Shown: positions 27,303-36,938, counted from the stretch's first letter. The stretch is 64,000 nucleotides of DNA from Chitinophagales bacterium (GCA_022360175.1 JAKSDI010000131.1:1-64000), one strand, 5' to 3'. Notes: generated by a model not told the origin, from the letters alone. Made by a program: numbers and translations.

Positions 27303-27977
27303 TTATTCATAATAATTATATGTGGGAGCGGGCTCTGGGCGAGAAGGGTACTGGAACCTGAAGTATAGCCCTGCAATGACTCCAAATGCAAAGCCACCTA
27401 TGTGTGCCCACCAGGCGGTACCTCCGGTATTGGCATCAATTGTTTCGAGGGCGGCAGTTCCACTATTCCACTGCATAAATATCCAAAACCCGAGGAAAAG
27501 AACTGCGGGAATGCGGAAGATGAAAAAGAAAAACCACATCTTGACTCTAGAGGTAGGAAACATAATTAGATAAGCTCCCATTACTGCTGAAATAGCTCCG
27601 CTGGCTCCGATAGTAGGCACTATACTACTGGGGTTATAATAAATATGGCCTGCATGTGCTGCTAGTCCCCCGAGTAGATAAAACATCAAAAAACGGCCAT
27701 TGCCAATAGTCGCTTCAATATTATCGGCAAATACCCACAGAAATAACATATTGCCTACCAGGTGCATCAAGCCACCATGTAAAAACATACTGGTAATGAG
27801 GGTGTATAAGTTTTCACCATTTAGTGTTTGTACAGGTATAGAACCAAATGCTCCTACTAGCATATCAGGATATCTGATTTGCTGAATGAAAATAAGAATA
27901 TTTAAAACGATAAAAGCATAACTGAATAAGGGAAAATGTCCCCCCTTAACCTGATCATCACCTATTGGAAATAGCAT
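27303..27977 (-). CDS. Rhomboid family intramembrane serine protease
   Basis: A 224-residue polytopic membrane protein with about six hydrophobic segments. The rhomboid signature is complete: HLVGN (His 72, Asn 76) in the second segment, the nucleophile Ser 127 in GASGAISAVMGAY, and the catalytic His 192 in WWAHIGGFAFG. It cleaves transmembrane substrates within the membrane. The substrate is unknown. It is the last gene of a five-gene minus-strand run (ABC ATPase to rhomboid); gap to the previous gene is 41 bp. Confidence 0.92.
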   Translation of the reverse strand: MLFPIGDDQVKGGHFPLFSYAFIVLNILIFIQQIRYPDMLVGAFGSIPVQTLNGENLYTLITSMFLHGGLMHLVGNMLFLWVFADNIEATIGNGRFLMFYLLGGLAAHAGHIYYNPSSIVPTIGASGAISAVMGAYLIMFPTSRVKMWFFFFIFRIPAVLFLGFWIFMQWNSGTAALETIDANTGGTAWWAHIGGFAFGVIAGLYFRFQYPSRPEPAPTYNYYE

Positions 27978-28018
27978 AATATCTTAGTTTGAAATCGGGA
28001 ATTGGAAGTCGGAAGTGA

Positions 28019-28432
28019 TTAAAGTTTTTCTACTACCAATTTTACCATGTAATCCTTTGGGTTTATTTTTTTGCCTTCTGGATAAGGCAATACTTGTTCC
28101 AGGCGATAGCGATAACCATCAACTTCTTTTTCAACCAACTCAGGCTGGCCTTCTCTTGCTATGAGTTGTAATGGGCTGTTTGTTTTCCCTATTAATGTAA
28201 AGCTTACAATAGCCTGCCCTTCCCAAATGCAATTGGTGTATTTGGGGCAGCGGGAATCCTCTTTTATTTCGTCAAATCTTATAGTTGGAGCATCACAATT
28301 ACAGCTCATCTCCTCTTCTGCTGCAAGCTTAAACGCTTGTCCCAATTCATATTTAGGAGCTTGAGGGGTATGATTGCAGGTGGCAGCTATAAGAAGCAAA
28401 GCACTTGCAGCTATGAGAATCATTTTATTCAT
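28019..28432 (-). CDS. Hypothetical Cys-containing lipoprotein
   Basis: A 137-residue lipoprotein with lipobox IAATC (Cys 19). The mature part holds FKLAAEEEMSCNCDAP, FDEIKEDSRCPKYTNCIWEG and an EVDGYRYRLEQVLPYP segment. The EDSRCP...CIWEG pattern is one I have seen in small Bacteroidota lipoproteins without assigned function. Four cysteines in the mature part suggest disulfides. It sits 11 bp after the TPR-like gene and 41 bp before the rhomboid gene. Confidence 0.7.
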   Translation of the reverse strand: MNKMILIAASALLLIAATCNHTPQAPKYELGQAFKLAAEEEMSCNCDAPTIRFDEIKEDSRCPKYTNCIWEGQAIVSFTLIGKTNSPLQLIAREGQPELVEKEVDGYRYRLEQVLPYPEGKKINPKDYMVKLVVEKL

Positions 28433-28443
28433 GCTAGTGGTAG

Positions 28444-30720
28444 TTAATCTAATTCGTAATAACGATTAGCATATATGTTGAAGTATAAACACTCCTGTAA
28501 CATTTGCTGGCAGAATTCTGTTTGATAATAACTCTCAAGTAGTATCTGAAAATTATCAAAAGTTTGCACGGCATCAGCCTGCCAGCGGTTTATATAGTAT
28601 TCATTCCGTTCACATTTAGCAGCCATAAAAGTAGCTTTTGCTGCGAGGTCAGTACTATCGGTAGCTAACCGAGCTCGCTCGAAGTAGTAACGTGCCTGGG
28701 TACAGTCAAAATTTTCTTTATTGCCATATGGATATTTTGCACTTGGAATAATGTTGTCTCCATCCTGCAGGTAAGAAGTGTTCAGGCTGGAGCCAGAGCG
28801 ATAATAATCCATTGCTTTCCAGGCATGACTAAAATAACTCATATTATAAAGTGCGAGTCCGATGCGGTAATAAGCTAAGCCAACATCTATAGTGCCCGCT
28901 TTTGCAGCATACTCCATTTCCAGTATTTGTTCCAGTATTTCACCTTTATTAAAAGGACGAGCAGATGCAGGAAGGCGGCACCGGACACATTCTTCCGTTT
29001 TTTCTACAAAAGGAGCATATATTCCGTAGTTGTCCCAGTCTACTCGCTTGATAAGCTTGTAAGTGGCGAGCGCTGCCTCAAATCGATTAATGGACATAAG
29101 ATAGGTAGCCTTGATATCTAATAAATCTTCTAGTATAGTACTATCACCAGCAGCAACCATATCTTGTTCTAAGCGGGTGGGATTGGGGTCTCTGCATACA
29201 CTTATTAAATCCTCCAGCATTTCAGGTTGGGGATTTGGTTTCATATAGCTAAGTGGATATTGCATCATGAATGCTTTACCTGTATTACCATTCTTGAGAT
29301 ACAGGTCCGTTAATTTATCATCCACGTAATCGGTAAAGTCTTCATAGCGTTCGTAGTGGTCATTAACTGCTATGATCATTCCTACTTCCTGTTCTATCGT
29401 ATCTGTAATTTTTTGGTACTCTGTGATCTTTAAAACCAATTTGAATACTTCCAATTGTTCTTCCATAATACCGCCACTAATCAATTGTTCTGCTTTTGCA
29501 AATGATTTATGAGCATCGTAATAACTGCCGGAAAGTAAAGCCAGGTAGCCATCAATCATCCACCATAATCCGGGCTCTTGTACCAGCCCTTCTGTTAGAA
29601 CCTGGGTAGTAAATTGCTGGAGTGCGATAACTTTATTGCCTGCTGTCTTAGAAGGGATACCATAATAGCGCTTGTTGCGCTGGCGCTTGTCATTAAAAGA
29701 AGTACCCAACAAGTGTTTTTCCAGTCTCTTCATTTCCTGAATAAGGAGGAGTGGTAGATGTTGACTGCTGGGGTCATAGGCATAGATGTTCTTCATTTCA
29801 ATGAGCAAACGACTATTGGGAAAACTGGCTCTTAGTGCATAGAGTGTAGCTTTTTCTTCATCCGTCTTACAGTACTGTAAGCATTGCTGCCATTCTTCAT
29901 CCGTCTTTATGTTGAAGCTGCGATAAGCAGAAGATCGCTTTGAGGGGCTTTCCTCAAAAATGCGGGAGAAAATATAAGATGCTTTAACGCGATCGCCCAA
30001 AGCCATCATGGCCCCTGCCCGATGCCCTTCTATCCAGTCTTCTATAAGGCTGGGGTCATTCTTGATGACGGGCAGCAGATTGTCGTATAATTCTAATGCC
30101 AGTTCGTATTGCTGACTGTAATGAGCCAGCCTAATCAACTGATACGCATACCGTAAACGGATATAATGTGATTTTGCAGCTTTAAATTCCTTTTCTCCCC
30201 TACTAATGAGATCCAGCATCATACTTTCTGCTCCTGCTCTTGATTTCCAGGGGTCAGAGCTGGTTACAAAAGGTTCACAGGCCTTTGCAAAGAGGAGATA
30301 GTCTACCGTTTCCAGGCATTTGTTTTTGCGAAGGTATTTAGCAAAACTATTATTCTGTGTATTGTAACTCAAACGGACAGATGGACTGCGTATGGCCGAT
30401 CTAAGTTGTGCCATATCCTCCACACTAGCATGATATACAATGTACCTGATATCTTCCTCTTTGGGTACCTCGCAAAAACGCTCGTGCCATTCTGTTACAT
30501 TATCTTTTTTTTGAAGGTTGCCCTTTTGCCGATAGTACTCTTCTAAACCGTCAAAGTCCATAAAATACAATGCACCAGCAGCTTCGGCATTGATAATATT
30601 GGCATTGATGAAAGTATATCCCACGAAAGGTGGAAGTTGATTACTACATCTCTGACTATAAAGAAAGAAACTGGTACTACTCAGCAAAAGGGCTGCAGCG
30701 AATAAAATTTTTCTGTTCAT
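28444..30720 (-). CDS. Hypothetical exported helical-repeat (TPR-like) protein
   Basis: A 758-residue protein with a signal peptide ending SQRC (residues about 1-25). The body is almost entirely helical with repeated pairs such as YELALELYDNLLPVI, YDAHKSFAKAEQLI, FEAALATYKLIKRV and AKATFMAAKCERNEYYIN, as in TPR or SEL1 arrays. No catalytic motif is seen. It follows the ABC permease-M1 fusion by 46 bp and precedes the lipoprotein by 11 bp. It may be a scaffold for the export or proteolysis complex, but that is inference. Confidence 0.72.
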   Translation of the reverse strand: MNRKILFAAALLLSSTSFFLYSQRCSNQLPPFVGYTFINANIINAEAAGALYFMDFDGLEEYYRQKGNLQKKDNVTEWHERFCEVPKEEDIRYIVYHASVEDMAQLRSAIRSPSVRLSYNTQNNSFAKYLRKNKCLETVDYLLFAKACEPFVTSSDPWKSRAGAESMMLDLISRGEKEFKAAKSHYIRLRYAYQLIRLAHYSQQYELALELYDNLLPVIKNDPSLIEDWIEGHRAGAMMALGDRVKASYIFSRIFEESPSKRSSAYRSFNIKTDEEWQQCLQYCKTDEEKATLYALRASFPNSRLLIEMKNIYAYDPSSQHLPLLLIQEMKRLEKHLLGTSFNDKRQRNKRYYGIPSKTAGNKVIALQQFTTQVLTEGLVQEPGLWWMIDGYLALLSGSYYDAHKSFAKAEQLISGGIMEEQLEVFKLVLKITEYQKITDTIEQEVGMIIAVNDHYERYEDFTDYVDDKLTDLYLKNGNTGKAFMMQYPLSYMKPNPQPEMLEDLISVCRDPNPTRLEQDMVAAGDSTILEDLLDIKATYLMSINRFEAALATYKLIKRVDWDNYGIYAPFVEKTEECVRCRLPASARPFNKGEILEQILEMEYAAKAGTIDVGLAYYRIGLALYNMSYFSHAWKAMDYYRSGSSLNTSYLQDGDNIIPSAKYPYGNKENFDCTQARYYFERARLATDSTDLAAKATFMAAKCERNEYYINRWQADAVQTFDNFQILLESYYQTEFCQQMLQECLYFNIYANRYYELD

Positions 30721-30766
30721 GTAATGACTAAAATATCTCCTCCGCTAATATGCTGCTTTTTTAGCA

Positions 30767-33700
30767 TTATTCCTGTTTTACCGGCTTCACATTATCATCA
30801 TAAACTCTATCGATCAATAACCGTAGAGGGTCAATCGCTGCTTTTTGAGGACGTTCATCCAGTAAAAAACTCAATTCTATCTGCTCCTTATTAAGATATA
30901 CTCGTTGTCGGGTAATGAGTTCTTTTTCATCAGCATCTCTATAAAAGCCAATATCTACCCAATCTTTAATAGGAACTTCTGTGGAAGCGCCCTCAGGAGT
31001 ACTTTTCAGCTTTTTGGCAATGATTTCTAGCTTAACTTCGTATTGACTGCCTTGTTCCGTCATAGTAGCTTCTTCCAGTCTTAAATCATAAAGAGTAATC
31101 TCTTCAAACCAATCAGTTATCAGATATTGTAAGGAATCTGGAATTTGCGGCTGCAAATGACGCATAAAATCATGAGCAGTAGGGTAGGGTGGAGGCTGAT
31201 AGCGATACTCTTCCAGGAAATTACGTAGTGCCTGGTTGACTTTGTCCTCACCAATGTAATCCTGTAATGCATAGAGTATTACAGATCCCTTGCCATAGTG
31301 GATATGCCCTTGATTTTCTACATGCATTAAGGCTTGTTCTTGTTCCGTTTCTCTGCTTCGGCCTCTTAGATATCGCTGCAAATCGTATTTGAGGAAGTCT
31401 TTCATCTGAATTTCATCAGTTTCCTGTTTCATGACCATTAAGGAGGAATATTCGGCAAAGCTTTCACTTAACATGGTAGACCCCTTCATCTCTGCACCTA
31501 TCACCTGATGTGCCCAGTATTGGTGTGCCATTTCATGAGCAATGACTGCATCTACTACATTGTTTTTGCCTTCACCTTCCAGGTCAACAATAAAACCAAG
31601 AGATTCAGAATAGGGCATAGTACCAGGAAATGCCTGTGCAAAACTGCTGTAGCGTGGGAACTCAATAATGCGGGCTTGCTTATGATAATAAGGCCCGAAG
31701 TGAGTAGTGAAATATTCTAATGATCTCTGTATTGCATTCAACATCCCTTCCACATTAACTTCGTGTTCGGCATGATAATATACCTCTAGATCTATCCCGT
31801 TCCATTGACGGCGTGCTACCTCATAATCGGCTGAAATGAAAGAATAAAAATTCTGAGAAGGATGGTCTACTTTATAACGATATTGACGACGTCCATTTTC
31901 TACAGATTCATCTAATAATGAGCCGGGAGCAATTGCTATCTGATCTTCAGATGTAGAAATATAAGTCTCTACATTTACCCAATCTGAAGTGCCGCTGGAG
32001 AGATAGTTATTCATGCAAAGTTGCGAACACTCTTTTTGCAGGTCAGGCATGCGTTTACGCTCTGGAAGATCATACTTCCGACGCTTATTTTTATCTCCCA
32101 ATTCAAAAGAAGAGCTATATCCAAAAGTAGGCAAGATCTCAAAGTTATTGAAGAAAGTGCCATTGTTTACAATTGACATGTTGGAGACCTCATTTTCAAA
32201 ACCCTTTGCTTTGTAGGAGACGGTACAGCTCATTTGTAAGCTATCACCAGGTAAAATGGGAACTTGTGTTTTGTATATATAATAATTTAAGGCTTTATCC
32301 TCATATACCAGATTACTGTTAGGAATATCCAATTGATGCTTGTAATCCTCTGTAATAGTAAAGTGCAGCGAATCAATGATCGATGTTGTTTTGTTGGTAA
32401 GCCATAGGTCTATTTTGCCATCGGCTGCTCTTTCTTCAGGATAGATGTCTATATAATAGATGGCATCTGTAATACTCAAAGTAGGGCTGTCCTCGTATTG
32501 CTTGTATTTCTTTTCATAGTCTACCTGCTGAAGTTCCTGTTCATAACTAGTATCATAGGCATTGAGTACTTGTGTATTATAGTAAACAAATGCAGCTAGT
32601 GCAATCCATGTTAGGCTAAAGAAGCCCAATGTTCCATAATATGATTTCCCAAGGGCCTTTCGGCTAATGGCAAAACGATCCTTGATTTTCTTATTCATTC
32701 CCCTGGGCCAGAATAAAGCAGCCAATAATAAGGTAAGTATCCCAAAGAATGCCCAATAAGTTGTAAACCAAAGATGTCCGGTAAAACCTGGTCCGAATCC
32801 ATTCATATCAGAATAAGTGGTACTCGGTGTACTGCCTATACTCAACATATTGGTTTCTATTTTGAAAACCAGAAATATGATGTCCAGGATTATTAGCGTC
32901 AATATGGATATGAAGTAAGCCAGGTATTTTTGATTGATCAATACTTGTAAAAAAACAAAGAAGCTTCCCCAAATGAGATAACTGGGTAATCCATCTGTGA
33001 TAAAATCTGTAAAATAAACACCCAACTCAAATGTTGTATAACCATTAAAGGCTTGATATAATACAGCTATTCCGATTAATAATAAGTGTAATAAACTGGC
33101 GAGAAGTACCAAGGAAGATGTTTTGGCTATCAGTGCGATGATTGATTGATGTGGAGTACTATCTACTACTTCATGTATGTGATTGTCCCGATCACGCCAA
33201 ATCAGTTCTCCGCTAAAAAAAACAAGAATGATCATGACAAATAAGGACGAAATGTCATTAACCTCATCGATCATCTTATAGGTTACTGGATATGATTTTA
33301 GCCCAAAATATTCAAAACCACCCCACAAATTGGAAATGAGAAGCAAAATGGAAAAAAACATAAGAATGATAAAGGTGGTACTCTTTGAAATAGATAGGAA
33401 ACTCATTCTAAAAAAACTGCGGAAAGTATCCCAGCTCGAAATGGTTCCATTGAGTGAAGAAAGAAGAGGAGCAGAGAAGTTAGTGGTTTCCTCTTTAGGT
33501 TTGTTCACTTTTTTCTTCCTCTTACTGGCTTTAGCAGAAAAAGAGAAGGTAAAATAGGAGATAAATAAAATGATTAATCCTATCCCCATCCAAAGCAAAC
33601 GATTTTTCAAGAGATAACCACTGAAAGATGGTGCTATGGTATTGCGTTCGGCAGGTGTATAGTACTGGATGTCGATGCTGTATGCCTGTATACCAAAAAT

Positions 33701-34339
33701 ATCAACCATGGCTGCTAGTGGCTGATTGTCTATATCGCTGGTAAGGTTGAGAGAAATGATATAACCTAAAATGATCAGTAAAGTACCTACAAAAGAAATG
33801 ACCGTACTCTTGAATTTGGTAGCTAATAGAAAAATGATACTACCCGCAAAAAACATATTAGGTAATGCAAAGAGCAAAAAAGTATTCGTGAATGCTAACC
33901 AGGGAGTAGGCCCTACACGTTCGGGGCCGATCCAGTTGAAGGCAGGTCCAAGTGCAGCTCCTATTATAAATGCAAGATAAATCCCTAGTAATACCATAGC
34001 AGCAAGCAACCAGGCACCCATAAAGCGCCCAAAAAAGTAACCTGATTTACTCAATGGGGTACTGAATAGAATTTCGTGGAAATTATTTCGATGGTCTCTT
34101 AGCGCAGCATTATTAAAAAATGCAGTAGCAAATAGTAAGCCGAAAATACTGAGAATGCTCACGTAAATGGCAACAACAGTGGGCGCATTTTTCTTCACAT
34201 CTCCTACTACTCCGCCAATAACGACATTATCACTTACAACGGCTCCAAATACCAATAAAGCAACGATGAACATGAAAATATAGATCATCGGCCGGCGCAA
34301 TGCCGTTAGCATTTCTTTTTTAAAAAATATATTAAACAT
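30767..34339 (-). CDS. ABC-2 permease fused to M1-type aminopeptidase domain
   Basis: A 1190-residue fusion. Residues about 1-580 contain two blocks of about six membrane segments each, as in ABC-2 permeases (FINIFFKKE opening, LWRDRDNHIHEVVDSTP linker). Residues about 600-1190 are exported and carry an M1 gluzincin domain: HEMAHQYWAH at about 932, with the third zinc ligand Glu in MLSESFAEYSS. The spacing is HExxH-X19-E, one residue longer than in classical M1 enzymes; from memory this is normal for the ABC-fused subfamily. The GAMEN exopeptidase motif is replaced by PGTMPYSES. The partner ATPase gene is 11 bp upstream. Probable export-coupled protease; substrate unknown. Confidence 0.9.
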   Translation of the reverse strand: MFNIFFKKEMLTALRRPMIYIFMFIVALLVFGAVVSDNVVIGGVVGDVKKNAPTVVAIYVSILSIFGLLFATAFFNNAALRDHRNNFHEILFSTPLSKSGYFFGRFMGAWLLAAMVLLGIYLAFIIGAALGPAFNWIGPERVGPTPWLAFTNTFLLFALPNMFFAGSIIFLLATKFKSTVISFVGTLLIILGYIISLNLTSDIDNQPLAAMVDIFGIQAYSIDIQYYTPAERNTIAPSFSGYLLKNRLLWMGIGLIILFISYFTFSFSAKASKRKKKVNKPKEETTNFSAPLLSSLNGTISSWDTFRSFFRMSFLSISKSTTFIILMFFSILLLISNLWGGFEYFGLKSYPVTYKMIDEVNDISSLFVMIILVFFSGELIWRDRDNHIHEVVDSTPHQSIIALIAKTSSLVLLASLLHLLLIGIAVLYQAFNGYTTFELGVYFTDFITDGLPSYLIWGSFFVFLQVLINQKYLAYFISILTLIILDIIFLVFKIETNMLSIGSTPSTTYSDMNGFGPGFTGHLWFTTYWAFFGILTLLLAALFWPRGMNKKIKDRFAISRKALGKSYYGTLGFFSLTWIALAAFVYYNTQVLNAYDTSYEQELQQVDYEKKYKQYEDSPTLSITDAIYYIDIYPEERAADGKIDLWLTNKTTSIIDSLHFTITEDYKHQLDIPNSNLVYEDKALNYYIYKTQVPILPGDSLQMSCTVSYKAKGFENEVSNMSIVNNGTFFNNFEILPTFGYSSSFELGDKNKRRKYDLPERKRMPDLQKECSQLCMNNYLSSGTSDWVNVETYISTSEDQIAIAPGSLLDESVENGRRQYRYKVDHPSQNFYSFISADYEVARRQWNGIDLEVYYHAEHEVNVEGMLNAIQRSLEYFTTHFGPYYHKQARIIEFPRYSSFAQAFPGTMPYSESLGFIVDLEGEGKNNVVDAVIAHEMAHQYWAHQVIGAEMKGSTMLSESFAEYSSLMVMKQETDEIQMKDFLKYDLQRYLRGRSRETEQEQALMHVENQGHIHYGKGSVILYALQDYIGEDKVNQALRNFLEEYRYQPPPYPTAHDFMRHLQPQIPDSLQYLITDWFEEITLYDLRLEEATMTEQGSQYEVKLEIIAKKLKSTPEGASTEVPIKDWVDIGFYRDADEKELITRQRVYLNKEQIELSFLLDERPQKAAIDPLRLLIDRVYDDNVKPVKQE

Positions 34340-34350
34340 GGCTATAGGTT

Positions 34351-35229
34351 TTAGGCTACTTCAGAATGAATAGTGGTAAAGAATACATCTTCCAGGTTTG
34401 GAGCTACACTTGTAAAACCATCTCCAGGGTCACTTTCGCTAAGGATATGAATCTGTGGCTTACCTGCTACCATCTTGTCTGAAATGACGTTGTATTTGGC
34501 TTGATAGGCTGATTTATCAGAGCGTTCAATCGTCTTTCGCCATACTTTACCATCAAGGCTGGCCAGGGCATCCGAAGGTTTACCTTGATAAACAATCCGC
34601 CCCAAATTCATGATGGCCATGTTAGTACATAACTCCCGAACATCGTCTACAATATGAGTGGAAAGAATGACAATTACTTCCTCGCCTACTTCTGCTAGTA
34701 GATTGTGAAAACGATTCCGTTCTCCTGGATCTAAGCCAGCGGTTGGTTCATCAACAATAATAAGGCGAGGATTACCAATTAGAGCCTGTGCAATGCCTAC
34801 TCTTTGTTTCATTCCACCTGAGAAACCTTTTACACTTTTATTACGCTGCTCATAAAGGTTTACTTTCTGAAGTAGGTAATTTACCAGTTCATTGCGTTCT
34901 CGTCGGTTATTAATCCCTTTTAAAGTAGCAACATGGTCTAATAGCTGAGTTGCTGTAATGCGAGGATAGACCCCAAATTCCTGAGGAAGGTACCCCAGGG
35001 CTTTGCGTACTGCTTGTGGATCATTGAGCATATCTATATCATCTAAAAATGCAGTACCTGAATCTGCTTCCTGGAGAGTGGCAAGCGTACGCATTAAAGA
35101 AGATTTTCCTGCACCATTGGGGCCAAGAAGCCCAAACATGCCTTTTGAAAGTTCTAGCGTAACATCTACAAGTGCACGAGTGCCATTAGGGTAGGTTTTA
35201 TTAAGCTCGGTAATTTTTAATAGGGCCAT
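34351..35229 (-). CDS. ABC transporter ATP-binding protein
   Basis: A 292-residue ATPase. Walker A GPNGAGKS at 36-43, signature SGGMKQRVGIAQAL at 137-150, Walker B LIIVDEPTAGLD with Asp 160/Glu 161, and the switch His 192 in STHIVDD. The first gene of the minus-strand run, it supplies the motor for the permease-peptidase fusion encoded 11 bp downstream. The C-terminal about 70 residues (from VWRKTIERSD) are an extension common to these exporters. Confidence 0.93.
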   Translation of the reverse strand: MALLKITELNKTYPNGTRALVDVTLELSKGMFGLLGPNGAGKSSLMRTLATLQEADSGTAFLDDIDMLNDPQAVRKALGYLPQEFGVYPRITATQLLDHVATLKGINNRRERNELVNYLLQKVNLYEQRNKSVKGFSGGMKQRVGIAQALIGNPRLIIVDEPTAGLDPGERNRFHNLLAEVGEEVIVILSTHIVDDVRELCTNMAIMNLGRIVYQGKPSDALASLDGKVWRKTIERSDKSAYQAKYNVISDKMVAGKPQIHILSESDPGDGFTSVAPNLEDVFFTTIHSEVA

Positions 35230-35395
35230 TTTTAATGATTTTACTGAGATTCTTCATATCGAATGGCAACTAATTTAAATTAAAAAGTCTTGGCTTGCAG
35301 GGATTGATGTTGCTTAATAGACAGAAATAAGAGAAAAGAGGATGAATGTATGGCCTGAAATGAAAAATGGATTCATCTTTATAAGTGCAAGGGAG

Positions 35396-36424
35396 TCAAA
35401 GGCTTCTTGCTAACTGCTCTAAAAAACTTTCTGAAAATGGAGCAATGACACTACTATCCAGGTGGTAAAAGCTGAGGTGAAGTTGCCTGGGCCAGGCATA
35501 TGTATTTAGCATTTCAACAGCCTGAGTAAGTTGTGTGCTATCTACCCCTTCTAAACGAATATAATCTCCCTCGTATAGAAAGGTTCCATCTACAAAAGTA
35601 TTCCGTACTACTTCATAGCGGTTATTCCCAAGAGGATAAAAACGGCTGCGATCTTCCAGCCAGGTATTATCCATTCCATTGATAAGCCGAATCATTGCTT
35701 CTTCTCGAAAAAGTACTCCCCAACGGAAAAGAGGAAGTGCTAAATCCAGTGGTAAGCTGTAACTGTCTAATCCACTTAAGTAGGGGGCTGCTTTTTCAAG
35801 ATTAAGGATGGAATTGCTTTCTTCCCATTGCTGTACCTCTCCCATATTGTAAAACATTAACATACCTCGATCTACTGGAGGAATACCGGTTTGTTGAGGA
35901 TATCGTATCTGATGTAGACGGATAGTAGCAGATAAGAGCATACCTTGAGTAGAAAAACTTTCCTTTAGTTCAGATAATAATCGGAAATAGGAAGTTTTAG
36001 TACTTTGAGTCCAGTCACAATCAATCTGGATTTCAGGTATGTTTTTTAAGTGAGCCGCTTTTACCAGTTCAGTTATTTTATCCTCAATTTTTTTTGCGAG
36101 TGATGGTACCTCTTGTATAGGTAATTGCTGAAATACTCTATTGGTGATAAATATGGTGGGTACTATTTCGGTAGATTTATTAAGAGTAGCATCCCATTCC
36201 ATTATTGCTAAAGGGATGGCATCTTGGTATTTGGCATCCCAATCCACATCAAAAAACTTGATATAGAGGCGCTCTACATTTAGAGTATTGACGATGTTCT
36301 TTTCTGCAGAATTGATTTGTACTTTCGTTTTCCAATGATAAAAGGCTGGGGATACGGTCGATTCTCCCTTATAAGAGCAGGCAGCCAATGAAAACAAAGT
36401 CATAAGGAATATAATGCGGAACAT
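35396..36424 (-). CDS. Hypothetical lipoprotein with TIM-barrel-like (DUF3142-type) features
   Basis: A 342-residue lipoprotein: lipobox LAAC (Cys 16). Strands such as RLYIKFFDVDW, VPTIFITN, IPEIQIDCDWTQSTKTSY, LSATIRLHQIRY and MLMFYNMG recur as in a glycosidase-like barrel; the IQIDCDW segment with the following Ser/Tyr resembles DUF3142. No catalytic Glu pair could be assigned. It is separated by 166 bp from the ABC operon and by 514 bp from the divergent K+ channel gene. Function unknown; carbohydrate binding or hydrolysis is only a suggestion. Confidence 0.6.
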   Translation of the reverse strand: MFRIIFLMTLFSLAACSYKGESTVSPAFYHWKTKVQINSAEKNIVNTLNVERLYIKFFDVDWDAKYQDAIPLAIMEWDATLNKSTEIVPTIFITNRVFQQLPIQEVPSLAKKIEDKITELVKAAHLKNIPEIQIDCDWTQSTKTSYFRLLSELKESFSTQGMLLSATIRLHQIRYPQQTGIPPVDRGMLMFYNMGEVQQWEESNSILNLEKAAPYLSGLDSYSLPLDLALPLFRWGVLFREEAMIRLINGMDNTWLEDRSRFYPLGNNRYEVVRNTFVDGTFLYEGDYIRLEGVDSTQLTQAVEMLNTYAWPRQLHLSFYHLDSSVIAPFSESFLEQLARSL

Positions 36425-36636
36425 AACTAGTGGCTTTACGAAAAAAATAAGAAAAAATGAAATTTTTTTTATTCTAATGCAATATGCGTTTTAACGGGGC
36501 CGTTATTATCGCGTATTTTATACAACAACACAAATATCAGTTATTGCAAGTAACTTATACCTACCAAATACTTAAGAACTAATTTTCACTGTTTTTCCTG
36601 ATTTTTCAGGCTTGTTATGAGAAAATCAATCCCGTA

Positions 36637-36657
36637 TATCAATGTCAGTCATTGATA
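36637..36657. promoter_or_regulatory. 21-bp operator-like dyad upstream of the candidate RNA
   Basis: TATCAATG-tcagt-CATTGATA: perfect 8-bp arms with a 5-bp spacer. It overlaps the ATTG (36651-36654) that could serve as a -33 element, and lies about 20 bp upstream of TGTATTTG (36677-36684), a 7-of-8 match to the -7 box. A repressor or activator site for the downstream RNA is an inference. Confidence 0.4.
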
Positions 36658-36689
36658 CAATCCCGATTTTGCCCTATGTATTTGAGAGG

Positions 36690-36846
36690 CTATTCAAATA
36701 CGTTAAACCAATGAAAACCTGGACTGCAAGGTAAGAGTCGTTCCCAAGGCTCTTGCCAAATTGCACCAGTAAGAATCAATTGAGAGAGTAGTTTGAACCA
36801 GCAGCGTCCGGGCTTAGGCAACACAATCCGGCGCTGCCTTTTTTTT
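36690..36846 (+). ncRNA. Candidate structured non-coding RNA, 6S-RNA-like architecture
   Basis: No reading frame of note. Hand pairing gives a closing stem TTCAAATAC (36693-36701) with GTAgTTTGAA (36788-36797). Inside are two unpaired flanks of about 17 nt. Then comes a long hairpin: CTGG (36719), TGCAA (36725) and GGTAAGAG (36730-36737) pair with CTCTTGCC (36750-36757), TTGCA (36761) and CCAG (36766), with small internal loops and a 12-nt loop. The closed stem, open bubble, and terminal hairpin layout is that of 6S RNA, which traps RNA polymerase. A GC-rich terminator follows at once. A weak promoter and a dyad precede it. Identity as 6S is unproven; any trans-acting RNA would fit. Confidence 0.45.
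36801..36846 (+). terminator. Intrinsic terminator of the candidate RNA
   Basis: GCAGCG-t-CCGG (36801-36811) pairs with CCGG-CGCTGC (36828-36837), one bulged base, then C and eight T (36839-36846). This is a canonical plus-strand terminator although no plus-strand protein gene lies upstream of it, which implies a transcript in the preceding non-coding DNA. Confidence 0.9.
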
Positions 36847-36938
36847 GCGCTTTTATCTCTGAATCACTATTAAGATAACATCTCTATTAAACACGCTCTT
36901 ATTTTCTATCTTAGCCGGATATTGGTAAACCGGACAAC

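Larger units (their letters stand above)
36425..36938. other. Long intergenic region containing a candidate RNA gene and dyads
   Basis: A 514-bp non-coding stretch between divergent genes. It contains an 8-bp dyad at 36637-36657, a candidate structured RNA at 36690-36846 and its terminator (listed separately). The first about 200 bp are AT-rich upstream sequence of the lipoprotein gene. Confidence 0.6.
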
